From Klenkia terrae (GTDB lineage: Bacteria; Actinomycetota; Actinomycetes; Mycobacteriales; Geodermatophilaceae), in NCBI RefSeq assembly GCF_900491935.1, contig NZ_UEXK01000004.1, positions 4,054,697-4,104,227 of the forward strand: a stretch of DNA of 49,531 nucleotides. Direction: 5' to 3'. Below are positions 1 through 11,791 of this stretch, piece by piece (positions within the stretch are counted from its first letter, which is position 1; the number at the start of each line of letters is the position of its first letter). Below the pieces are notes generated by a model. That model made no database searches, had not been told where the DNA came from, and saw nothing but the letters and a program-made list of their open reading frames with translations. The translations under genes and the position numbers were made by a program.

Positions 1-183
1 CGGTCGGGCGGGGGTGGTGTCGTCGAGCAGGAAGCCGTAGTCGGCCTCCGGCGCGGCGGGGACGGTCGCCCGCCACCACCCGTCGTCGTCCCGGGTCATC
101 TCGTGGACGGCGCCGTCCAGCTGCAGGCGGACCTGCTGGGGCAGCGGCGCCCAGACGGCGAACTCGGTCGGCTCGGTGCTCAT
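1..183 (-). CDS. treZ: Malto-oligosyltrehalose trehalohydrolase, N-terminal part (cut by window edge)
   Basis: Only the first 61 codons are present; the gene runs off the left edge. The visible protein starts MSTEPTEFAVWAPLPQQVRL and has the beta-sandwich (CBM48/E-set) start typical of TreZ, including WAP near residue 11 and DGWW near residue 38. TreZ releases free trehalose from the maltooligosyl-trehalose made by TreY. The start is nine bases past the treY stop, with a possible GGAGG-like site absent but an AAGG motif in the gap, so it is read as the third gene of glgX-treY-treZ. Identity rests mainly on this N-terminus and on the position next to treY. Confidence 0.9.
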   Translation of the reverse strand, partial: MSTEPTEFAVWAPLPQQVRLQLDGAVHEMTRDDDGWWRATVPAAPEADYGFLLDDTTPARP

Positions 184-192
184 GGTCCTTCT

Positions 193-2513
193 TCAGACCT
201 TCACGAGGAGGGCGACCGGGAGTGCGTCGAGCACCTCGGCCAGCTGGGCGCCGCGGGCGTCGGAGACGACCCGGGTACCGGTGAGCAGGTCGCGCCAGCC
301 GCCGTGCGGCAGCTGCAGCGCGGTGTCCCGCCAGCCGCCGTCGGCGGCCAGCCGCACCGGCAGCCGGGTGGCGACCGTGACGACCCCGCCGCGGTCGAAG
401 GCCACCGCGTGGTCGGCCGCCGGGCCGGCGACCTCGACCGCGGTGTAGCCGGCGAACGCCTCGGGGGAGTCCCGGCGGTGCCGCAGCGCCCGCGAGACCA
501 CCAGCAGCTTGGCCGCGCCGGTCGCGTCGACCGCCGGGACGGTGCCGGCCTCGAGCTCGGCGAGCAGCGCGCGACGCTGCGCGTAGTCCACCGGCCGGCG
601 GTTGTCCGGGTCCACCAGGGAGAAGTCCCACAGCTCGGTGCCCTGGTAGACGTCCGGGACGCCGGCCATGGTCAGCTGCAGCAGCTTCTGGGCGAGCGAG
701 TTCGACCAGCCGTACGGGGCGATCCGCTCGACGAAGGCGTCGATCTCGGCGCGGGTCGTCGGGTCCTCGAACGCGGCGTCCACCATCGCGTGCAGCGAGG
801 CCTCGAACTCCTCGTCGACCGCGGTGTAGGTGGTCGAGGTCCCGGCCTCGCGGGCCGCCTTCTCCGCGTAGGCGTGCGCCCGCTCGGGGGTCAGCGGCCA
901 CGCGCCGACCAGGTTCTGCCAGACCTGGTGGGCCAGCGGGCGGTCGGCCAGCGGGTGCCGGGTCAGCCAGCCGCGCACCAGACCGGCCCACTCACCGGGC
1001 AGCTCGGCCAGCACGGCCAGCCGTGCCCGGACGTCCTCGCTGCGCTTGGTGTCGTGGGTGGACAGCGTCGTCATCGAGGCCGCACGCTGCTCCGCGCGCC
1101 GGTCCTGCGCGGCGTGGAAGTCGGCGACCGGCAACCCGAAGCGGGTGGGGTCACCGCCCACCTCGTTGAGCGCGACGAAGCGGGACCAGCGGTAGTAGGC
1201 GCTGTCCTCCACCCCCTTGGCCATGACCGGGCCCGACGTCTGCTCGAAGCGGGTGGCCAGCTCGGTGTGCGGGGTGGCCAGCAGCGGGTGCAGCCCGTCG
1301 ACGGCGGCGGTGAGGTCGGGACGGCGCTCCCGGACGGCGGCGACCGTGCTGTCCAGGTGTTCCCGGCCCGCGGGCAGGTAGGTGCGGTAGACGTCGAAGC
1401 AGGCCAGCAGCTCGGCGAGCGCCTGGCTCACCTGCTCGGCCGGGACGCCGGGCAGGTCACCGACCAGCCGCGCGAGCCGGGCGACCTCGGACCCGAGGAT
1501 GCCGTCGGTGACCTCGCGCTTGGTGCCGTGCACGAGCTCGGCGTAGTCGACCGGGTGCCCGGTGACCTCGGTGTCCAGCGCGGTGAGGGCCGGCTCCCCG
1601 GCCGGGTCCACCAGGACGCCGTCCACCTCGGCCAGCGCGTCGTAGCCGGTGGTGCCGGCGGTGGCCCAGCCCCCGGGCAGGTCCTCGCCGGGCTCCAGGA
1701 TCTTCTCCACCACGGTCCACCGGCGGCCGCTGAGCTCGGCCAGCCGGTCCAGGTACTGCCCCGGGTCGGCCAGGCCGTCGGGGTGGTCGATCCGCAGCCC
1801 GTCCACCCACCCGGCCGCCAGCATCTCGCGGACCAGGGCGTGGGTGGCCTCGAAGACCCGCTCGTCCTCCACCCGGAGCCCGGCCAGGGTGTTGATCGCG
1901 AAGAACCGCCGGTAGTTCAGGTCGGCGTCGGCCCGGCGCCAGTCGACCAGTTCGTAGTGCTGCCGGTCGTGCACCTCCTGCGGGGTGCCCCCGTCGGTGC
2001 CCGGGGCGACCGGGAAGCGGTGCTCGTAGTAGCGGAGCTCGCCGTCGGAGACCGACAGCTCGGCCAGGTCGTCGGCCGACCCCAGCACCGGCAGCCGGAC
2101 CCGGCCGCCGCCGAAGTCCCAGTCGACGTCGAAGGCGTGCGCGTGCGGGCTGTCCTGCCCCAGCTCGAGCAGCGACCACCACCACTGCGCGGCGTGGGCG
2201 TCGTCCACGCCCATGTGGTTGGGCACCAGGTCCAGCACGAGGCCCAGGCCGCGCTCGTGCAGCGCGGCGACGAGGCGCTCGAGGGCCGGGCGGCCCCCGC
2301 GCGCCTCGTCGACGTGCGCGTGGTCGGTGGTGTCGTAGCCGTGGTTGGAGCCCTCGGCCGAGCGCAGCAGCGGCGAGGCGTAGGCGTGGCTCACCCCGAG
2401 GTCGGCCAGGTAGCCGACCACGGCGGCGCCGTCGTCCAGGGTGAAGTCGGCGTGGAACTGCAGGCGGTAGGTGCCCGACGGCACCCCCCGGCGTGCGTCC
2501 CCCGTGGGTGTGG

Positions 2514-2517
<4 letters not shown>
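193..2517 (-). CDS. treY: Malto-oligosyltrehalose synthase
   Basis: 774 residues, usual length for TreY. It converts the reducing-end alpha-1,4 bond of maltodextrins into the alpha-1,1 bond of trehalose (cytoplasm, TreYZ pathway). A GH13 (beta/alpha)8 barrel is clear: DLVPNHMG at about 96-103 (conserved region I), GLRIDHPDG at 240-248 with the likely nucleophile Asp244, VVEKILEPGE at 269-278 with acid/base Glu271, and STHDTKRSEDVRARL near 430, a TreY hallmark. The start is GTG at 2517, which overlaps the glgX stop by four bases (GTGA), so translation is probably coupled. A longer upstream reading in this frame runs antisense through glgX and is spurious. Confidence 0.97.
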
Positions 2518-4625
<2,108 letters not shown>

Positions 4626-5122
4626 GAAAGTCGTGTTCCTCCTGCGCTGGGCGGCCGCGGTGGGTCCGGGGCCGGGTGGAGCGGACGTGCCAGGGCGCCG
4701 GTGCCCACGGGTCGCCGGCACCACACCTGGGGCCGGTGACGATCGGGTCACGACGGGCCCGGGACGAGTCTGCCGTGGCCCGGCCGGGTCCGCCGGGTGT
4801 GGTGGTCCGGACGCGACGAAGCCCCTCGGGCGCGGGCCGGAGGGGCTTCGTGGCCGACGACCGAGGTCGCCGGGGCGGTGCGGGACGGGAGCCGGCCGTG
4901 CCCGGGGTGACCCGGGTGGTACCGGAGCGTCGTGGCCGTCCGTGGTCCCCGCCGGGGCGGGCCGTGCGGCTCGGGTGACGACGTCTCCGTCGGTCCTGCG
5001 GCACCCACGCTAGGCAGGGCGTTCGCCGTGCGCAAGATCCTGGGCCGAGGAAGTCACATCCGTGTAGTTACGCCACTGTGGTCCCACCCGTGCCCGGGGT
5101 CGTCCCCGTCGGCCGGGTGGAA
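4626..5122. other. Divergent intergenic region between glgX and uvrB
   Basis: About 500 bases without a convincing gene. Open frames here encode Arg/Pro/Gly-rich shadows only. It contains the glgX ribosome site, a strong hairpin (4816-4851, listed separately) and, at its right end, the uvrB promoter. A short RNA gene ending at the hairpin is possible but no promoter for one was identified. Confidence 0.6.
4816..4851. terminator. Hairpin, 11-bp perfect stem, between divergent genes
   Basis: Arms ACGAAGCCCCT (4816-4826) and AGGGGCTTCGT (4841-4851) enclose a 14-base GC-rich loop. It has the look of an actinobacterial intrinsic terminator (no U-tract needed), but it lies between two divergent genes where no transcript is expected to end. 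It may close a small unannotated RNA. Confidence 0.6.
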
Positions 5123-5145
5123 TTGTCGGTACCCCGTCCTACATT
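5123..5145 (+). promoter_or_regulatory. PafBC/RecA-NDp-type DNA-damage promoter of uvrB
   Basis: TTGTCGGTA (5123-5131), eight bases, then TACATT (5140-5145). This matches the published mycobacterial RecA-NDp/PafBC pattern TTGTCRGTG-N8-TANNNT, except for the last base of the upstream box. The -10 ends six bases before the uvrB GTG, so the mRNA would start at or next to the start codon. Confidence 0.85.
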
Positions 5146-5151
5146 CGATGG

Positions 5152-7272
<2,121 letters not shown>

Positions 7273-7278
7273 CCCAGC

Positions 7279-7306
7279 GGCGCCGGGGTCAGCTGAACCC
7301 GGCGCC
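7279..7306. terminator. uvrB terminator hairpin
   Basis: Perfect 9-bp stem GGCGCCGGG/CCCGGCGCC with a 10-base loop, starting seven bases after the uvrB stop. No U-tract, as usual in high-GC actinobacteria. Confidence 0.75.
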
Positions 7307-7343
7307 GGACCCCGGCGCCGCACCCGCGTCGGCGCGGGCATGC

Positions 7344-7399
7344 GGGGGATGGTCCGGCGTGGTGGGGGATGGTCCGCGGCCGGCCGCGGACCATCCCCC
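7344..7399. repeat. 36-bp perfect palindrome with a preceding 20-bp-period repeat
   Basis: Positions 7364-7399 are a perfect palindrome: GGGGGATGGTCCGCGGC, CG, then its reverse complement. The first 13 bases (GGGGGATGGTCCG) occur also at 7344-7356, exactly 20 bases upstream. It sits between the convergent uvrB and the minus-strand gene ending at 7504, so a bidirectional terminator is the simplest reading. The rest of 7273-7503 shows no gene. Confidence 0.75.
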
Positions 7400-7503
7400 C
7401 GTCGCGCGGTGGGCCCGCCGGTGGGACGCCCGGTCCTTGGGGTGAGCCGCGGTCTGGTGGGGGACGCCGCGGTCGACGGCGGCTGACCCCACCGGGACGC
7501 GGT

Positions 7504-8028
7504 TCATCCCTGGGGGCCACCAGCGGGTCGCCCGCCGCCGGGACCGTCGGCGACCGGGCCGGCACCGCTCGCGGGTCCCGCACCTGTCGCCGGCCCGCCG
7601 CCTGTTGCCGGTCCGCCCACTGCCGCCGGTCCACCGGCCGGGCCGTCCACGGCGGCGGCTGAGGCGGCCGGGACGTCGGCAGCCGAGCCCGCCGGGTCGC
7701 TCGCCGAGGTGTCCGCCGACGAGCCGCCGTCGGACGAGGTGCCGGTCGAGCCGGGTCCGTCCCCGGCGGCCGGGTCCGTGGCGGACGACATCGCCCCGTC
7801 GTCGGCGGTGGCCGCCGACGGCCCGCTGATCGCCGACCCGACGGCGACGCCGCCCATGGCTACGGCCCCGACGACCGCGAGCGCGGCGGCCCCGACGAGG
7901 AACCAACCCCGCCGGCGCCCACCGGAGCTGCGTCCCGCGGGTGCGTCGTCGTCGGGAGGTGCCGTGCTCGGACCGGCCTCCTCGGTCGGCACTGCGTCGC
8001 GCACGCCCAGCGCCCACGGCCCGACCAC
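7504..8028 (-). CDS. Membrane-anchored low-complexity protein, probably frameshifted at its 5' end
   Basis: No family recognised. In this frame the protein has a short Asp/Glu-containing N-terminal part, an Arg-rich stop-transfer stretch (SGGRRR), one transmembrane helix (WFLVGAAALAVVGAVAMGG) and a long Ala/Gly/Ser/Pro/Asp-rich tail, presumably outside the membrane. GTG 8028 is a default start. A better one seems to be ATG 8105, which overlaps the stop of the CvpA-like gene (ATGA), but its frame (MSWRDGDTAEFPAVP) is one base off the frame used downstream; the two join well if a base is restored near 8061-8064. Last gene of the 9366-to-7504 operon. Confidence 0.55.
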   Translation of the reverse strand: MVGPWALGVRDAVPTEEAGPSTAPPDDDAPAGRSSGGRRRGWFLVGAAALAVVGAVAMGGVAVGSAISGPSAATADDGAMSSATDPAAGDGPGSTGTSSDGGSSADTSASDPAGSAADVPAASAAAVDGPAGGPAAVGGPATGGGPATGAGPASGAGPVADGPGGGRPAGGPQG

Positions 8029-8101
8029 GTGGGTGGGTCGGCGACCGCCCGGCAGGTCGACGGGACGGCGGGGAACTCGGCCGTGTCGCCGTCCCGCCAG
8101 C

Positions 8102-8620
8102 TCATCGCGGTCCTCCCGGGATCGAGAGGTCCAGCCCGGCGGTGTGCCCGCCGACGACCTGCCACGCCTGGTCGGCCGCGCCGGAGGCCAGGGCGCCGAG
8201 CTGGGAGCTCCGCGCGGGCGCCAGCCACTGGCCACCGGCGCCCGGGTCCAGGGTGAGCACCGACAGCACCAGGCCCAGCACCACGAACGTCAGCAGCAGA
8301 CCGCCGACGGCGCCGGCGGCCCGGTCCAGCACCGACAGGTGCAGCCGGGCGACCACGGCGGCGACCAGCCCACCTGCCGCCCGACCCAGCCCGGACCCCA
8401 GTGCGGCAGCGACCAGGATCCCGACCAGGGTGACCACCCAGCGGGTCGTGCCCTGCAGCGAGCCGGTCAGCAGCGGGACGACGGCCGCACCGACCGCCAG
8501 CCCGACCACGAGCCCGACGACCGAGCCGGCGAGCCGGAGCCCGCCCCGCCGCCAACCGGCGACGGCGCCGCCGGCCAGCAGCAGGACGAGGGCCAGGTCG
8601 ACCCAGAGCGCGGTGGTCAC
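8102..8620 (-). CDS. CvpA-like membrane protein
   Basis: 172 residues, with about four hydrophobic helices (for example WVDLALVLLLAGGAVAGW at 6-23 and GILVAAALGSGLGRAAGGL near 67-85), an internal Arg-Arg-Gly after helix 1, and a hydrophilic C-terminus. Length and pattern (short TM, GWRRG, Gly-rich TMs) resemble the CvpA/colicin V production family; proteins of this family are inner-membrane and of uncertain function. GTG at 8620 overlaps the stop of the upstream DUF5666-like gene by four bases (GTGA), and its own stop overlaps a downstream ATG, so three genes form one operon. Family assignment is by pattern only. Confidence 0.75.
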   Translation of the reverse strand: MTTALWVDLALVLLLAGGAVAGWRRGGLRLAGSVVGLVVGLAVGAAVVPLLTGSLQGTTRWVVTLVGILVAAALGSGLGRAAGGLVAAVVARLHLSVLDRAAGAVGGLLLTFVVLGLVLSVLTLDPGAGGQWLAPARSSQLGALASGAADQAWQVVGGHTAGLDLSIPGGPR

Positions 8621-9366
8621 CGCGGCCCGTCGGCGGTGTCGTCGGCGACCACGGAGCGGCCGTCGTCGGCCACGGTGCCGTGCAGGTGCACGTCGTCGCC
8701 GACCGCCGGGAGCGCGGACAGCGAGGCGGCGTCCACGTCGACCCGCAGGCCGGGGGTGGTGACGACGGTCAGGTCGGTGCCGTCGACGGAGACCACGGTG
8801 CCGTCGACGGTGGCGACCACCTCGCGCACCTCCAGCGCGGCGCCGTCGGACACCCGGACCTCGACCCGGTCTCCGACGGCGAGGTCGTCAACGGAGCCGG
8901 CCGCTGGTGCGGCGGGGGCGTCGCCCTCGGCCGGGGCGGCCGGCGTCTCGCCGTCCGCCGGGGGAGCCGGGAGCTCGCCGCCGGCCGGCGCCTCGGGGGC
9001 GCTGCCGTCGGCGGGGGCAGCCGGGGCCGGGCCGCCCGCGGGACCACCGGCACCGGGGCCGCCACCCGGACCACCGGCCGGACCGCCGCCGAAGCGGGTG
9101 TCGTCGGACAGGGTCAGCTCGTGCTCGGTCCCGGTGTCGTCGGTGACGGTGACCGCGGAGTCCGACACCGCGGTGACGGTGCCGACGACCCGGTCCCCGG
9201 CAGCCGGGGCCGAGGGAGCGGACGGGGCGTCCGGCGCGGTGGTGGTGGAGTCGGAGCCGTCGGCCAGGGCGATGCCGCCGCCGAGCAGGACGGCGCCGGT
9301 CGCGGCACCACCGACGACGACGGCGGTCCAGCGGCGGGAGCGGGTGGGGCGGGCGGAGCGGGTCAC
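8617..9366 (-). CDS. Exported DUF5666-like protein
   Basis: 249 residues. Basic N-terminus (RSARPTRSRR) then a hydrophobic segment at 14-35 ending GGGIALADG, likely a signal peptide or anchor. Two small beta-rich modules with the pattern GTVTAVSDSAVTVTDDTG (about 61-78) and ATVDGTVVSVDGTDLTVVTT (about 184-203) resemble DUF5666/OB-like repeats; between them is a Gly/Ala/Pro linker. Start GTG at 9366 with AGGAGG just upstream. It is the first gene of the operon and is divergent from the response regulator, whose probable operator repeats lie 60-80 bases upstream, so it is a likely target of that system. Molecular function unknown. Confidence 0.8.
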   Translation of the reverse strand: MTRSARPTRSRRWTAVVVGGAATGAVLLGGGIALADGSDSTTTAPDAPSAPSAPAAGDRVVGTVTAVSDSAVTVTDDTGTEHELTLSDDTRFGGGPAGGPGGGPGAGGPAGGPAPAAPADGSAPEAPAGGELPAPPADGETPAAPAEGDAPAAPAAGSVDDLAVGDRVEVRVSDGAALEVREVVATVDGTVVSVDGTDLTVVTTPGLRVDVDAASLSALPAVGDDVHLHGTVADDGRSVVADDTADGPR

Positions 9367-9427
9367 GGGGTCCTCCTGGATCAGGGGCCGTCCCGGGCGG
9401 GACGGCGTGTCCCCACCGTGGGCGCCG

Positions 9428-9484
9428 ACCCTGAACCCACCCTGAAGCCGGGCGCTCCCGGCGACTTCTTCAGCGCAGCTTCAG
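9428..9484. promoter_or_regulatory. Two 11-bp-period direct-repeat pairs: probable response-regulator operators
   Basis: ACCCTGAA occurs at 9428-9435 and 9439-9446 (period 11). The reverse-oriented core CTTCAG occurs at 9468-9473 and 9479-9484 (period 11). OmpR/PhoB-class regulators bind head-to-tail half-sites one helical turn apart, so each pair could hold one dimer, one pair facing each divergent gene. Confidence 0.65.
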
Positions 9485-9508
9485 GTCGGGGCGTGCACCA
9501 TCGCTCCC

Positions 9509-10183
9509 GTGCAGAGCGAGACGAGGCCCCGGGTGCTGGTGGTGGAGGACGAGGCGGCGATCCGCGCCGGCGTCGTCACCGCGCTGGCCGACAAGGGCTG
9601 CCTGGTCGAGGGCCGCGCCGACGGCAGCACGCTGGCCGCGGACCTGGAGGGCTTCCGGCCCGACCTGGTCGTGCTCGACGTCATGCTCCCCGGGCGGGAC
9701 GGCCTGGAGCTGGCCGCCGACGTCCGCCGGGCGGGGGACGCGGGCATCGTCGTCCTCACCGCCCGCGACGCGGTGCCCGACCGGCTGGCCGGCTTCGCCG
9801 CCGGCGCCGACGACTACCTGGTGAAGCCGTTCGCGATGGCCGAGCTGGTCGCCCGGGTCCGGGCGGTGCTCAACCGCCGGGGCTGCTGGCCGGGCGCGGT
9901 GGAGGTCGGTGACCTGCTGGTGGACGAGCCGGCCGGGACGGCGACCCGGGCCGGTGCCCGGCTGGACCTCACGGCCACCGAGCTGCGGCTGCTGGACTAC
10001 CTGGTCGGCAACCGCGGCCGCACGGTCTCCAAGACCCAGATCCTCACCCAGGTCTGGGGCTACGGGGACTACGACCCCAACCTGGTCGAGGTCCACGTCA
10101 GCGCCCTGCGCCGCAAGCTCGAGGTGCACGGCGACCGGCTGGTGCACACCGTGCGCGGGCTGGGCTACACGGTGCGGGCGTGA
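9509..10183 (+). CDS. OmpR-family response regulator
   Basis: 224 residues. Receiver domain 8-120 with the acidic pair Glu13/Asp14, phosphoacceptor Asp57 (VLDVMLPGRDG), Thr84 and Lys106 (DDYLVKPF). Winged-helix DNA-binding domain about 127-222 with LTATELRLLDYLV and the recognition-helix/wing pattern VEVHVSALRRKLE and VRGLGYTVRA. GTG at 9509 is the only start that keeps the full receiver; no SD is visible. The stop overlaps the kinase GTG by four bases. Probably autoregulatory, given the paired repeats directly upstream. Confidence 0.95.
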   Translation: MQSETRPRVLVVEDEAAIRAGVVTALADKGCLVEGRADGSTLAADLEGFRPDLVVLDVMLPGRDGLELAADVRRAGDAGIVVLTARDAVPDRLAGFAAGADDYLVKPFAMAELVARVRAVLNRRGCWPGAVEVGDLLVDEPAGTATRAGARLDLTATELRLLDYLVGNRGRTVSKTQILTQVWGYGDYDPNLVEVHVSALRRKLEVHGDRLVHTVRGLGYTVRA

Positions 10184-11556
10184 GCGAGCCCGGTCTGGCG
10201 ACCGCGTCGCTGCGCCGCCGGCTGGGCCTGCGGGTCCTCGCCCTGCTCGCCGTCCTGCTGGTCCTGCTCGGGTTCACCGTCGACCTGGTGCTCGGGGCGA
10301 ACCTGCGCAGCGACCTGCGCCAGCGGCTGGTCGACCGCGCCGAGATCGCCCAGACGCTGGTCGACCAGGGCCGCTCCGACGAGGAGGTGGTCAGCGCGGT
10401 CACCGGGGACACCGTGCAGGCCCGCCTGGAGACCGCGGACGGCGAGGAGGTCGGCCAGATCGCCGACCCGCCCGCGGCCCCGGCGCCCGGCCAGGGCCCG
10501 CGACCCGGACCCGGTGTGCCCGCGCCGACGCCGGGCGCCGTGCTCGACACCGGCGACGCCTACGTGCTGAGCGCTGAGCTGTCCGACGGGTCGCAGCTGA
10601 CCCTGGTCGCCGACCAGGGCCCGATCACCGACGCCGTCACCCAGCTGCGGTGGATCCTCCTGCTCGGCTCGGCGGTCACGCTGCTGCTGGCCGCCGCGCT
10701 GGTCAACGTCGCCGTCGGGTCCGGTCTCCGGCCGCTGGGCCGGATGACCGCCCTGGCGCGGTCGATCACCTCCGGGGACCGCGGCCGGCGGCTGCGCCCC
10801 GACCGGCCGCACACCGAGCTGGGCAGCACCGCCGCCGCGTTCGACGACATGCTCGACGAGCTGGAGGGCGCCGAGCGGACCGCCCGCCGGGCCGAGGCCG
10901 GCATGCGGGACCTGCTGGGGGACGCCGCGCACGAGCTGCGCACCCCGCTGGCCGCCGTCCAGGCGTCGGTGGAGACCGTGCTGCGCAGCGACCCGCCGCG
11001 GGACCGGCGGGAGGAGCTGCTGGCCGGCGCGGTCCGCGAGCTGCAGCGGTCGGCCCGCCTGGTGGGCGACCTGCTCGACGTGGCCCGGCTGGACAGCGGG
11101 GACGCCCCCGCGCTGCACCGGCGGACGAGCGACCTGCTGGACCTGGCCCGGCGCAGCGCCGACCGGGTGGGCGGCCCGGTCGTGGTGACCGGGGGCCCGG
11201 TCCCGGCCGACGTCGACCCCGACCGGGTCGGCCAGGTGCTGGACAACCTGCTGCGCAACGCGGTCCGCGCGGCCGGTCCGGCCGGCGCCGTCCGGGTCCA
11301 GGTCGGGCGGGTGGGGGAGGAGGCGCAGGTGGACGTGACCGACGACGGGCCCGGCGTCCCGGCCGACCAGCGGGAGCGGGTGTTCGACCGGTTGGTGCGG
11401 CTGGACGCGGCCCGCGGCCGGGACGGCGGCGCCGGGCTGGGGCTGCCGATCGCGCGGGCCCTGGCCCGGGCGCACGGGGGTGAGGTCAGCTGCGAACCCG
11501 CGGCCCGGGGCGCGCACTTCCGGGTGCGGCTGCCGGTGACACCGCTCACGGGCTGA
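10180..11556 (+). CDS. Sensor histidine kinase
   Basis: 458 residues, partner of the preceding regulator. TM1 about 15-39, an extracellular sensor of only about 115 residues with a Pro/Gly/Ala-rich loop (about 97-120), TM2 about 158-180, HAMP to about 232, HisKA with phospho-acceptor His251 in AAHELRTPLAAVQ, then HATPase_c with N box DNLLRNAVRAA, G1 DDGPGVP and G2 GAGLGLPIARALARAHGG. The organisation is that of small actinobacterial OmpR-partner kinases. The signal is unknown; linkage to an exported DUF5666-like protein suggests an envelope cue (inference). Confidence 0.95.
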   Translation: MSEPGLATASLRRRLGLRVLALLAVLLVLLGFTVDLVLGANLRSDLRQRLVDRAEIAQTLVDQGRSDEEVVSAVTGDTVQARLETADGEEVGQIADPPAAPAPGQGPRPGPGVPAPTPGAVLDTGDAYVLSAELSDGSQLTLVADQGPITDAVTQLRWILLLGSAVTLLLAAALVNVAVGSGLRPLGRMTALARSITSGDRGRRLRPDRPHTELGSTAAAFDDMLDELEGAERTARRAEAGMRDLLGDAAHELRTPLAAVQASVETVLRSDPPRDRREELLAGAVRELQRSARLVGDLLDVARLDSGDAPALHRRTSDLLDLARRSADRVGGPVVVTGGPVPADVDPDRVGQVLDNLLRNAVRAAGPAGAVRVQVGRVGEEAQVDVTDDGPGVPADQRERVFDRLVRLDAARGRDGGAGLGLPIARALARAHGGEVSCEPAARGAHFRVRLPVTPLTG

Positions 11557-11657
11557 ACCGGGAACCCGGGGCGGGTGCTGCTCGTTCACCCCATCGAGTC
11601 CCCGTGACCACTGGTTGCCGTTTGCAATCGCACCGTGTGGCGCACGACGGACTCGCG

Positions 11658-11783
11658 TGGAGGGGAGTATCCCCCGCGGCAGCTGTCGTCAACACGGGAT
11701 CGCCATCGGTCCCCGGCGCTGCCGGCTGACCCCCCGGGGTCAGCGGGAGAGACCTCCGGTGCCCGTCAGCAGAACACCGGAGG
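11658..11783 (+). promoter_or_regulatory. yybP-ykoY (Mn2+) riboswitch with translational expression platform
   Basis: Hallmarks in order: P1 strand GGAGG (11659-11663) running into GGGGAGTA (11662-11669), GTCAACAC (11688-11695), a 9-bp hairpin GCTGACCCC/GGGGTCAGC (11725-11744), then GAGAGACC (11747-11754) and the P1 partner CCTCC (11753-11757). The 3' P1 strand continues as CCTCCGGTG (11753-11761), perfectly complementary to CACCGGAGG (11775-11783), which holds the terC Shine-Dalgarno. With ligand, P1 forms and the SD is free; without it, the SD is sequestered. This family is established as a Mn2+ sensor controlling Mn exporters and TerC-like proteins. Confidence 0.9.
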
Positions 11784-11791
11784 AACCACCC

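Noticed and set aside
11658-11783. CRISPR or simple terminator explanation for the paired repeats before terC
   Set aside because: The repeats are single complementary pairs that fit the yybP-ykoY aptamer and its expression platform; no spacer array exists.
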